64,000 nucleotides of DNA from Defluviitaleaceae bacterium (GTDB taxonomy: Bacteria > Bacillota > Clostridia > Lachnospirales > WRAX01), in assembly GCA_009784575.1 (NCBI GenBank), contig WRBK01000001.1, positions 98,832-162,831 on the forward strand, in the 5' to 3' direction. The notes beneath the pieces are model-generated. The model ran no database searches. It worked only from the letters and a program-made list of their open reading frames with translations, and was not told where the DNA came from. Shown piece after piece: positions 30,493 through 38,832 of this stretch (within the stretch, counting starts at the first letter, position 1; each line of letters opens with the position of its first letter). Position numbers and translations under genes: made by a program.

Positions 30493-30556
30493 AGGCATTG
30501 TAGGGGCGGTTTTCGCGTGTGGAATGGCGAACACAGTTCGCCCCTACGAAATGCCT
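30493..30556. repeat. Interspersed inverted repeat (GTAGGGGCG...CGCCCCTAC type)
   Basis: AGGCATT-GTAGGGGCG paired with CGCCCCTACGAAATGCCT, 2-nt bulge. Confidence 0.7.
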
Positions 30557-30674
30557 TGTTATGGCGGAGCGGTACTTTTGCATCTGTGAAGTTTGTGGGT
30601 ATAATGAAAAGACTGGCTTGGTTTGTATTGTTACGCTGTTTTGTGTGAGGATTATTTGTAAGGAAGGTGATAAA

Positions 30675-31304
30675 ATGGCTATTCGTGAAGAGGATTTGAG
30701 GGTGAGATTTGGTTCAGGCAAGATTTATACCCATGAGGAGTTTATGAAACTAAAGCATAGCGACGAATCTGTGCGGATAGAGCTTATTGACGGCGAAATA
30801 TATTTTATGGCAACGCCAAGGTTCAGCCACCAAAGGATTAGCGGAAACTTGCATGGAGCATTGTGGAATTATCTAAAAGATAAGGATTGCGAAGTCTTTG
30901 CCGCACCCATAACGGTGAAGTTGAAAAACGAAAAAAAACATGACACCACAGTCCAGCCAGATTTGGTTGTTATTTGTGATGAAACGAAAATTTCAGACGA
31001 TTTGGTCTGTGAGGGGTCGCCAGAGCTTGTGATAGAGATTTTGTCCCCATCTACTGCAAAAATGGATAAGACTATAAAGCTTGAAAGATATCTTGAAAAC
31101 GGTGCGCATGAGTATTGGATAATAGACCCTGTGGATAGGATTATACAGGTCTTTACATTGAAAAATGGTGACTATGTGATGAAAAGCTATACGGATGATG
31201 ATGTGATAACATCCGTTGTTTTGCCTGATTTAGGGATTCCTTTGCCTGACATTTTTCCGCCAGAAGACACTAATGATGAAAATAACCAACAGGAGGAGAT
31301 ATAA
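30675..31304 (+). CDS. Uma2-family (DUF820) putative endonuclease
   Basis: YTHEEFMKL...RIELIDGEIYFMATP...TTVQPDLVVICDE...GSPELVIEILSPST. Confidence 0.93.
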   Translation: MAIREEDLRVRFGSGKIYTHEEFMKLKHSDESVRIELIDGEIYFMATPRFSHQRISGNLHGALWNYLKDKDCEVFAAPITVKLKNEKKHDTTVQPDLVVICDETKISDDLVCEGSPELVIEILSPSTAKMDKTIKLERYLENGAHEYWIIDPVDRIIQVFTLKNGDYVMKSYTDDDVITSVVLPDLGIPLPDIFPPEDTNDENNQQEEI

Positions 31305-32413
31305 TGGAACATTTAGTATTAGCAATTAACCCAGGGTCTACATCCACAAAAATAGGACTTTTCCGCGGCGATACACCTGTGTTTATCAAAAACATAGAAC
31401 ATGACCGCGACGAGATAATGGCATTTCCTGATATGCCTAGCCAGCGTGAATTTAGGCTAAAGTATGTGCTTGCGGCTCTTGAGGAACATGGCGTAAAGCC
31501 AAGTGACCTATCGGGTGTTGTTGGGCGCGGCGGGCTTATGCCGACCATCGAAACAGGCGGCTATGAGATAAACGACCTAATGAAAGAATGGATAACAGCC
31601 GAGCGCGGCGGCTCTCATGCCTCAAATCTTGGCTCTTTGCTAGCGGATTTGGTGGCGCATGAGGCAGGTTGCGGCGCGTATATCTATGATAGTGTTGCAA
31701 GCGGCAGATTACCAGAAATTGCGGCTATTACGGGCTTTCCTGAAATAAAGCGCAAGTCGCTTTCGCATGTACTTAACTCGCGCGCGCAATCTATTGAATA
31801 TGCTAAAAAAGTTGATAAACGTTTTGAAGATATGAATGTCATTATTGCGCATCTTGGCGGTGGCATATCGCTTTCTGTGTACGAAAAAGGCACGCTAACG
31901 GATTCTGTTGGTGATGATTGGGGCCCATTCTCGCCTGAGCGTGCTGGTCAAGCACCCCTTATGGACTTTGTAAATATTTTCCATGACAGTGGCATAGACA
32001 AAAAGTCGTTAAAGAAGAAATTGCGCGGCGCGGGTGGCGTTGTGGCACATCTTGGCACAACAGACATGCGCGAAGTAGAGCAAATGATAGCAGACGGCAA
32101 CGAAAATGCAAAAAATGTACTTGGGGCTATGTGCTATAATGTGGCAAAAGCCATTGGTAGCCTTGCTACGGCTGTTAATGGCAAGGTTGATATCATCATC
32201 ATCACAGGTGGCATAGCAAAATCTGCTATGGTAACAGGCTTGATTTGTGAACGCGTGAAATTTATCGCGCCAATAGAGATAATGCCTGGTGAATATGAGC
32301 TAGAAGCCCTTGCGGCGGGTTGCTTACGCATGATAACAGGCGAAGAGCCGCCAAAGCTGCTTGTGCGCATTGATGAAGATGGCATAGGTTATAGCGAAAT
32401 AAAGAAAAGATGA
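31304..32413 (+). CDS. buk: Butyrate kinase
   Basis: AINPGSTSTKIGLF, VIIAHLGGGISLSVYEKG, GAGGVVAHLGTTDMREVE. Confidence 0.96.
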   Translation: MEHLVLAINPGSTSTKIGLFRGDTPVFIKNIEHDRDEIMAFPDMPSQREFRLKYVLAALEEHGVKPSDLSGVVGRGGLMPTIETGGYEINDLMKEWITAERGGSHASNLGSLLADLVAHEAGCGAYIYDSVASGRLPEIAAITGFPEIKRKSLSHVLNSRAQSIEYAKKVDKRFEDMNVIIAHLGGGISLSVYEKGTLTDSVGDDWGPFSPERAGQAPLMDFVNIFHDSGIDKKSLKKKLRGAGGVVAHLGTTDMREVEQMIADGNENAKNVLGAMCYNVAKAIGSLATAVNGKVDIIIITGGIAKSAMVTGLICERVKFIAPIEIMPGEYELEALAAGCLRMITGEEPPKLLVRIDEDGIGYSEIKKR

Positions 32414-32542
32414 GATAAAGAACAAAGACCTCTACAGTCAGCACTAGAGGCTCTATAAAGCTATGGTTGAGTGGGGGTCAACTTATACTTGATTGACGGC
32501 TTTGCTATTGCATGTTACAATTTCAGCGGAGGGGATGAAAAT

Positions 32543-33154
32543 ATGACTATAGGTGAAAAAATATCGGCATTGCGCCGCCAAAAAGGCATGAGCCAAAAGC
32601 AATTGGCTGAGGCTATCATAATTTCGCCGCAGGCTGTTTCGCGCTGGGAGCAGGACGAAAATATGCCCGACCTAGAAAATATCGTGCGGCTTTCTTCTAT
32701 TTTTGATGTATCCACGGACTATTTGCTGAAAAATGGCGAGTTTGTGACGGCTAAAGGCGAAGATGATAAAGATGATAAAGATGATAAAGATGACGACGAC
32801 TGGGACACAAAGCATGATAGGAATGACAGACCATATAATTTCATTATCAGTAATATATATGGCATTGCCTTAGTTGCTTTTTTGATAATTGGCTTTGGTT
32901 TCGACCATTGGCGGTATGCGTGGCTGATGTTTATAGCGGCCTGGGGTATAAAAGTTCTTGTAAACCTTATACGCAACCGTTTTGACCTTATTTTTGACTT
33001 TGACACCCTAGCCACAGTAGCGTTTTTGGTTATGGGCTTTGGTTGGCAAATGTGGCATCCTGGCTGGATGGCTTTTCCTATAGCGTGGCTTTTGAAAGGG
33101 CTTACGAGGGATTTTAGGCGCAATAGAGAATATAAAAGGCGGGATATGCAATAA
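32543..33154 (+). CDS. XRE-family regulator with membrane C-terminus
   Basis: N-terminal HTH (GEKISALRRQKGMSQKQLAEAIIISPQAVSRWEQDENMPD), Asp/Lys repeat linker, TM segments. Confidence 0.92.
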   Translation: MTIGEKISALRRQKGMSQKQLAEAIIISPQAVSRWEQDENMPDLENIVRLSSIFDVSTDYLLKNGEFVTAKGEDDKDDKDDKDDDDWDTKHDRNDRPYNFIISNIYGIALVAFLIIGFGFDHWRYAWLMFIAAWGIKVLVNLIRNRFDLIFDFDTLATVAFLVMGFGWQMWHPGWMAFPIAWLLKGLTRDFRRNREYKRRDMQ

Positions 33155-33208
33155 TATGTAGAGGCGGTCATGTAGATGCTTGCATCACGAGTGGCCGCCT
33201 TTTTAATG

Positions 33209-34465
33209 TCACGAAATATATGTGATATTCGCACCGAGTGCCTGTAAATCATTTTGTATAGCCGCGTATCCACGCTCTACATAGCAGGCATTTTTTACTA
33301 TGGTTTGCCCATGAGCCGCAAGACCCGCCAGCACCAATGCCGCACCCCCGCGCAAATCCATAGCTTCTACTGTCGTACCATGCAGGCTTGGCGCGCCTTG
33401 TATATGGAAAAATCTGCTATCAGGGCTGGCTATTTTCGCACCCATTTTCGCTAGCTCTGGCACATGCTTATCACGGGATTCAAAGAGGGTTTCTTCGATG
33501 GTGGTATTGCCATGTGCTATGGCTAGCATAGCCATTAGCTGTGGCTGCATATCAGTAGGAAAGCCAGGATGCGGGCTGGTGGTAATATATCCTAGCCCAT
33601 GCAATCTATGCGGCGCAGAAAGGCATATAGCATTATCTTCCAAAGTCACAAAAGTCCCAAGGTCAATAAACTTTTCTACAATTGGTCGCATATTATAATG
33701 TGCGCCTGTGTTTTTAAGGCGTATAGCACCGCCTGTAATGGCCGCCGCCGCTAGATATGTGCCAGCCACAATGCGGTCAGGCATAATTGTGTATTCGGCA
33801 TCGCGAAGCTCATGTACGCCTTCTATGGTGATGGTGCTGGAGCCAGCACCGCTTACTTTCGCGCCCATGGCTATCATAAAGCCCTGCAAATCAACTATCT
33901 CTGGTTCTTTTGCTGCATTTTCTATTATTGTTACGCCATCTGCCAAAGCCGCGGCTATCATGATGTTTTGGGTAGCTCCCACACTTGGGTTTGCTAAATG
34001 TATCTTGCCGCCCGCGAGTTCATTTGCCTTTGCAACTATCTTTTCATCATCAATATCAATGGTCGCGCCTAGCTTCTTAAAGCCTTGCAGATGTAGGTCG
34101 ATTGGTCTTGCGCCCAGATGGCATCCACCTGGTTGATATGCCGAAAATTTGCGGAATCTGGCTAATAGTCCGCCCGCAAATATAATGGAGCTGCGCATTT
34201 TTTCCATTTGATGCCGCGGCAAATCGTGGGTGATGATACTGCGAGCATCTATGACAACCGTGTTGCCATCATAAAACACCTTACATCCTAAATGCCTAAG
34301 AATATCTATGGCGCAACGAATATCGGAAATATCAGGACAGTTGTGAATGATGCTACGACGACCAATAACCGCTGCCGCCAAAATAGGTAAGGCGGCATTT
34401 TTGCTTCCTGGTGTGGCTACCTCGCCCAAAAGCCGCCTGCCGCCTGTGATGATATATTCTGCCAT
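33209..34465 (-). CDS. murA: UDP-N-acetylglucosamine 1-carboxyvinyltransferase
   Basis: PGSKNAALPILAAAV, GCHLGARPIDLHLQGF, HPGFPTDMQPQLMA. Confidence 0.94.
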   Translation of the reverse strand: MAEYIITGGRRLLGEVATPGSKNAALPILAAAVIGRRSIIHNCPDISDIRCAIDILRHLGCKVFYDGNTVVIDARSIITHDLPRHQMEKMRSSIIFAGGLLARFRKFSAYQPGGCHLGARPIDLHLQGFKKLGATIDIDDEKIVAKANELAGGKIHLANPSVGATQNIMIAAALADGVTIIENAAKEPEIVDLQGFMIAMGAKVSGAGSSTITIEGVHELRDAEYTIMPDRIVAGTYLAAAAITGGAIRLKNTGAHYNMRPIVEKFIDLGTFVTLEDNAICLSAPHRLHGLGYITTSPHPGFPTDMQPQLMAMLAIAHGNTTIEETLFESRDKHVPELAKMGAKIASPDSRFFHIQGAPSLHGTTVEAMDLRGGAALVLAGLAAHGQTIVKNACYVERGYAAIQNDLQALGANITYIS

Positions 34466-34550
34466 AAAAATCACCGCCAAAATGGAAATATAAACCATAG
34501 TATGCTGGCGGGGGAGATGTGTTACAGAATATGTTGATTTTGGATAAATT

Positions 34551-34647
34551 CCAACTTGCTCAAGTTTTTAAGAGACTTACTTGATGAGCAAGTCGCGATA
34601 AACGCCTGTATCATCGGATTTACAGTGACTTGCTCATGGTCAAGTCA
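34551..34647. repeat. Left 97-bp arm of inverted repeat bounding the peptide/regulator cassette
   Basis: Reverse complement matches 36438-36534 with three substitutions, no gaps. Confidence 0.93.
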
Positions 34648-34664
34648 TTTCATCTAAATACATA

Positions 34665-34691
34665 AAAGGGGCAGTCTTTTGACTGCCCCTA
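34665..34691 (-). terminator. Terminator downstream of the cassette regulator
   Basis: Minus-strand AGGGGCAGTC-AAAA-GACTGCCCCT followed by TTTT. Confidence 0.8.
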
Positions 34692-34701
34692 AATGGTTTT
34701 G

Positions 34702-35775
34702 TTAGTCATCCTCTGCTTTGCTGGGTAATTGTATCCTTGCATTGGGTAGCAGCTCTGCTACGGATGCTATGTATTCAAGCTCGCTGTCAGTGAGCCTATC
34801 TGCAACCAATCTTATCTTTTCCATCGATTTATTGCGCATGGTTGATTCGTAGCTGACTGGCTTGTTAGTACCAACCCCTTCATAAAGGGCATCGATAGGA
34901 ACTTTAAGGGCATTTGCGACCTTGTATATATTTTGGGCTGAAATGCCCGACGAACCATTTTCCATTTGATTAATATATGTACTCACATAACCCACAATGG
35001 CCGCTATCTCTGCTGTTGAATACCCAGCCTCTTTCCGTATACGCCTAATGTTTGCACCGATGGCTTTATCAAGCTGCCTTTTGCTTAAATTTACTTCAAC
35101 AAGACCCTCGAACTGCTTGGCATCTGCCTCCATCATCTTATAAACTTCATCTGTTCCATAGCGCGCTAACCCACTAAAACCAGCCCTTTGTGCCTCGGCA
35201 TCGCCGTAAAAGAAGCCATACCTTATGGTGGCTATAGCTCTAGGCATACCAAGTGTGCGTTTACCTCCGCAAATATCTGTAATGGCGCGATAGCAATTGG
35301 AAAATCTTTTTGCCAACTCATCAGATGGGATTAGGTTATCTGAATCGAAGTATTTAGCTCTGAGCAAGCGACTCTGAGTGTTTATATATATGGATAGCTT
35401 TACGCCTTTATATCGTTTTTCATAAGAGTGGTCTTCTAATTTCTTTAGTGCTTTTTCTGCAAGTTCATAGGCTTGTTCGGCTGTATAAGTGCTATTTAAA
35501 ACAGCAGCGATAAGTCTAATGTCATAAAAATGCCATTCATTAATATTGGATAACCTTTCAAATATTGGAGCAACTATTTCACAGCCAGCCTCAAAGTCAT
35601 TATCTTTATTTTCAACAGAATAAGCCTCTAGCAACCTTAAACCATCTTCAATCTGGGCATCAATGCCATTGGTTTTGAGGTAATCTAAAAGCTTAGCCTT
35701 TATCTCTTCATTTTTATCGGCGTTATGATTTCCGCCCATTTCAAAAACTTCGTCAAGTAACTTAAATTTCAGCAA
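34702..35775 (-). CDS. HTH regulator with long helical N-terminal domain and C-terminal XRE HTH
   Basis: C-terminal IGANIRRIRKEAGYSTAEIAAIVGYVSTYINQMENG HTH; N-terminal ~230 aa all-helical, TPR-like in character; TTG start with AAAGGAG RBS. Confidence 0.8.
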   Translation of the reverse strand: MLKFKLLDEVFEMGGNHNADKNEEIKAKLLDYLKTNGIDAQIEDGLRLLEAYSVENKDNDFEAGCEIVAPIFERLSNINEWHFYDIRLIAAVLNSTYTAEQAYELAEKALKKLEDHSYEKRYKGVKLSIYINTQSRLLRAKYFDSDNLIPSDELAKRFSNCYRAITDICGGKRTLGMPRAIATIRYGFFYGDAEAQRAGFSGLARYGTDEVYKMMEADAKQFEGLVEVNLSKRQLDKAIGANIRRIRKEAGYSTAEIAAIVGYVSTYINQMENGSSGISAQNIYKVANALKVPIDALYEGVGTNKPVSYESTMRNKSMEKIRLVADRLTDSELEYIASVAELLPNARIQLPSKAEDD

Positions 35776-35806
35776 AGATTATCTACTCCTTTACCCCTTT
35801 TATATA

Positions 35807-35884
35807 TTAGTCTTCAACTATACCATCACAACAACACCACGTAAACGGCATAAACAATCGCGTAAACAAAGATAAAAACATCAT
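35807..35884 (-). CDS. 25-aa peptide MMFLSLFTRLFMPFTWCCCDGIVED (copy 1)
   Basis: 26 codons with stop; RBS AAGGTGG; 16/25 identical to copy 2. Confidence 0.8.
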   Translation of the reverse strand: MMFLSLFTRLFMPFTWCCCDGIVED

Positions 35885-35922
35885 TATGTCATACCACCTT
35901 CCATAAATAAATAGACATTGGG

Positions 35923-36000
35923 TTAATCTTCAACTGGAGCACCGCAACAACACCATCCAAAAGGCATAAACACCTGTGTAAACAAAGATAAAAACATCAT
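35923..36000 (-). CDS. 25-aa peptide MMFLSLFTQVFMPFGWCCCGAPVED (copy 2)
   Basis: RBS AAGGAGG; same length and frame as copies 1 and 3. Confidence 0.85.
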   Translation of the reverse strand: MMFLSLFTQVFMPFGWCCCGAPVED

Positions 36001-36043
36001 AATATCACACCTCCTTTTTATAATATATCTGACACAAATTTAT

Positions 36044-36115
36044 CGGCGTTATGATTTCCGCCCATTTCAAAGGCTTCATCCAGCAATTTGAATTTCAGCA
36101 AAGAACATCGTCCCC
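36044..36115 (-). pseudogene. Duplicated 5' fragment of the regulator gene (LKFKLLDEAFEMGGNHNADK-FVSDIL*)
   Basis: Near-identical to 35718-35775 plus upstream region, diverging after GATAAA. Confidence 0.85.
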
Positions 36116-36141
36116 TTCATTCTCACCATTTAGATACTGGG

Positions 36142-36219
36142 TCAATCTTCAATTGGTATATCACAACAGCACCATCCAAAAGGCATAAACACCTGCGTAA
36201 ACAAAGATAAAAACATCAT
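36142..36219 (-). CDS. 25-aa peptide MMFLSLFTQVFMPFGWCCCDIPIED (copy 3)
   Basis: RBS AAAGGAGG; first gene after the promoter. Confidence 0.85.
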   Translation of the reverse strand: MMFLSLFTQVFMPFGWCCCDIPIED

Positions 36220-36282
36220 AATATCAAACCTCCTTTCTACAATATGCCTAGCATAAATGCCGCCATTCAGTTAGTTACAAAA

Positions 36283-36310
36283 ATAATATCATATATTGTC
36301 GAAAAGTCAA
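36283..36310 (-). promoter_or_regulatory. Promoter of the peptide/regulator operon
   Basis: Minus strand TTGACT-N16-TATTAT. Confidence 0.65.
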
Positions 36311-36361
36311 TAGAAAAAGTCACACACTTTTCTTAAAAAATGTATGACTTTTTCTATTGAC
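36306..36361. promoter_or_regulatory. Perfect 17-bp inverted repeat overlapping the -35 (candidate operator)
   Basis: GTCAATAGAAAAAGTCA (36306-36322) and TGACTTTTTCTATTGAC (36345-36361). Confidence 0.85.
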
Positions 36362-36437
36362 TCTCTTGGTAAAGTGTGGTACGGCATAGCAGGGGCTAGT
36401 TGGGGTGATATATGCTGTTTATGAGTAAAGTCATTTC

Positions 36438-36534
36438 TGACTTGACCATGAACAAGTCACTATAAATCCGATGATACAGGCGTTTATCGCGACTTGCTCA
36501 TCAAGTAAGTCTCTTAAAAACTTGAACAAGTTGG
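36438..36534. repeat. Right 97-bp arm of inverted repeat bounding the cassette
   Basis: See 34551-34647. Confidence 0.93.
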
Positions 36535-36571
36535 AGCTGATATGAGCATTAATTTACTCATGAATTTCCCC

Positions 36572-36600
36572 TTGACATTTATGTTTTACGAGTGTAGAAT
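36572..36600 (+). promoter_or_regulatory. Promoter with BlaI-like operator in the spacer
   Basis: TTGACA-N17-TAGAAT; TTTACGAGTGTAGA (36585-36598) contains TAC-N4-GTA dyad. Confidence 0.55.
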
Positions 36601-36631
36601 GAAAGTAGATATTATTTATGGAGGGGTGTGC

Positions 36632-37021
36632 GTGGATATGACAATTACAAGACTACCAGATGCCGAGCTGGCTATTATGAAGATTATTTGGCAATGCGGC
36701 GGAAGTGCCACTTCTGTTGATATAATGAGGGAGCTAGAGGGCAAAAAGCAATGGGCTGTCACCACTGTGCTTAATTTTTTGGCGCGGCTGGCAAAAAAAG
36801 GCTTTTTGAGCGTGCGGCGCGAGAATAAAGCAAATATCTACACATCCATCATAGACGAGGAGATTTATTTGCAAGCTGAAAGTGCATCCTTTTTGGAGCG
36901 GCTGCATGATAATTCGCTTACGGGGCTTTTTGCTTCGCTTTATGGTGGTCAAGCCATTTCGCAGGATGACCTAGCCGAACTAAGACGTTTTATTGACGAA
37001 AAGGCGGGTGAGGCGCAATGA
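36632..37021 (+). CDS. BlaI/MecI/CopY family repressor
   Basis: LPDAELAIMKIIWQCGGSATSVDIMRELEGKKQWAVTTVLNFLARLAKKGFL. Confidence 0.93.
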   Translation: MDMTITRLPDAELAIMKIIWQCGGSATSVDIMRELEGKKQWAVTTVLNFLARLAKKGFLSVRRENKANIYTSIIDEEIYLQAESASFLERLHDNSLTGLFASLYGGQAISQDDLAELRRFIDEKAGEAQ

Positions 37022-38832
37022 CCACATTGTATGCCGTGGCAAGCACTGCCCTTGTTACAGCACCTATAATCCTGCTTATACTAGCCGCTACGCCCTTCAT
37101 GAACAAAAAATATGCGGCGGATGGGCGATATTTGCTGTGGCTGGTTATATGCGCGGCATTATTGTTGCCATTTGTGCGCGGTATATTGCCTGCGCCAACC
37201 CCTGCTTTGCAAATACAAATGCCATTTGAGGGCTTGCCCATGCAAGAACTGCAAATAGTACATATATTGCAACCAGTAGCGGCTACATACACAGCAAACA
37301 CGATGGCTTTAGGCAATATGCTATATGCACTTTGGATTTTTGGGATAATTTTGGCTATATGCTATTATGGCTTGCGCCACTTGTGTTTTATGATACCGAT
37401 AAGACTTGGAAGCATAGAAGAAAAAGACCCTGCTACATTAACGCTATATTACGATAAAATGAAGCAATTGCTTGGCAAGAATATAAATATAGAACTTTGG
37501 AGAAGCAATAATGTTAGTTCGCCGATGCTGATAGGGCTATTGCGCCCAAAGATTATCTTGCCTAACAAGCCATACAGCGAAAGAGAGCTTGTGTTAATTT
37601 TTCGGCATGAGCTAACGCATTGTGCAAGGCGGGATATATGGTGCAAACTGCTAATGATGCTTATAAAATGCCTGTATTGGTTTAACCCTGCTGTTCATTT
37701 GATGGCTAAGCAAGCAAATAAGGATATGGAAACCATATGTGACGAGCGCACGATACGGGGCATGGGCATAGATGATAAAAAGCACTATAGCGAGCTGATA
37801 TTGAGTATGGCAACGGTAAAACCCTCTCGCCAAGGGCATCTTGCTACATCGATGAACACAGGCGGCAAAAAGGCGTTAAAGCAACGCTTTGAAGGCATAT
37901 TGAGCAAAGGCAAAAAGCGGGGCGGGTTGCTATTTGGGGGTATTGGCATTACCATTGCGGCATCTGCTATGCTTGTTGGCATAAGCTTTGCGGCAGAGCA
38001 GGTAGATTCTGCTTTGCAAGGACATGGCGAGGGGTTAAGCTCCGCCATTAATCTTTCACATTTTATGCCGCCAAGGGGGTATAGTTGGCAAAATTTGGTG
38101 AATTTGCTGGATGAAAATATAATGCAGATTACATATAATAGCGAAAATATTATATCGCGCGAAATAAACCTGCAACAGCCAATACATACAATTAATGCGG
38201 ATTTTCTGGCGCGGATATATGTGATACCCAGCGAAACAAACTTTGTACGCGTAGAAACGGATGCATTGCTAATGGGGGTGCTGGATGTAAGCTTTAATGG
38301 CGGTGAACTAACAATCGCCAGACCTTCGGGCAATATTTTATCTGATGTACATTTTGGTGAGTTTACTGTAATTCATATAGGAACAACAGGCTATTTTAGT
38401 GATGTGGGCATTAGCATACTTTATGCGGAGCAGGCGCATCAGCCAAGAGACATAAATATACATACGGCGCGCATAAACCCTGTAAATGTGACATTATACG
38501 CGCCAGAGGCAACTTTGGAAGTGGTGGGCATGAACAGCGTTAGCTTTTTTGGAGAAAGTGATGTGCTAACGCTGGATAGCCACTCAAACGATTGGGGGCA
38601 TGTGAATATGAGAAACCTGCCTGTGCGCGAAGCAAACCTTAACCTTGTGGGGCGCACACATACAGTGGTTAATGCAACAGAGCAGCTAAATGTGACATCC
38701 CAAGCGAGGATTGCAGATGGCTCTGAACAATTTATCGCGAATTGGGTGGACTTTATAGGCGAACCACTAATAACGGAGCAAGTATTATCTGGCAGACTAA
38801 ATATGCAAAATGCGGGGTGTAATGTAGAATGA
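37018..38832 (+). CDS. BlaR1/MecR1-type M56 metallopeptidase with beta-helix-like extracellular domain
   Basis: TM helices, LIFRHELTHCARRDIWCKLL zinc-peptidase motif; C-terminus resembles DUF4097/DUF2807-type repeats. Confidence 0.88.
   Translation: MTTLYAVASTALVTAPIILLILAATPFMNKKYAADGRYLLWLVICAALLLPFVRGILPAPTPALQIQMPFEGLPMQELQIVHILQPVAATYTANTMALGNMLYALWIFGIILAICYYGLRHLCFMIPIRLGSIEEKDPATLTLYYDKMKQLLGKNINIELWRSNNVSSPMLIGLLRPKIILPNKPYSERELVLIFRHELTHCARRDIWCKLLMMLIKCLYWFNPAVHLMAKQANKDMETICDERTIRGMGIDDKKHYSELILSMATVKPSRQGHLATSMNTGGKKALKQRFEGILSKGKKRGGLLFGGIGITIAASAMLVGISFAAEQVDSALQGHGEGLSSAINLSHFMPPRGYSWQNLVNLLDENIMQITYNSENIISREINLQQPIHTINADFLARIYVIPSETNFVRVETDALLMGVLDVSFNGGELTIARPSGNILSDVHFGEFTVIHIGTTGYFSDVGISILYAEQAHQPRDINIHTARINPVNVTLYAPEATLEVVGMNSVSFFGESDVLTLDSHSNDWGHVNMRNLPVREANLNLVGRTHTVVNATEQLNVTSQARIADGSEQFIANWVDFIGEPLITEQVLSGRLNMQNAGCNVE

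Noticed and set aside
32757-32800. GATGATAAA tandem repeat in the XRE-membrane protein
   Set aside because: Short in-frame Asp/Lys linker repeat, a common slippage product with no clear significance.
35807-36219. Possible CRISPR-like or simple tandem repeat array
   Set aside because: Only three units with irregular spacing; each unit is an RBS plus a 25-codon ORF on the minus strand, so coding explains the conservation.
35807-36219. AgrD-type cyclic autoinducer precursors
   Set aside because: Cys plus acidic C-terminus is superficially similar, but no AgrB protease gene is in the window and the AgrD C-terminal signature is absent; kept only as an alternative.
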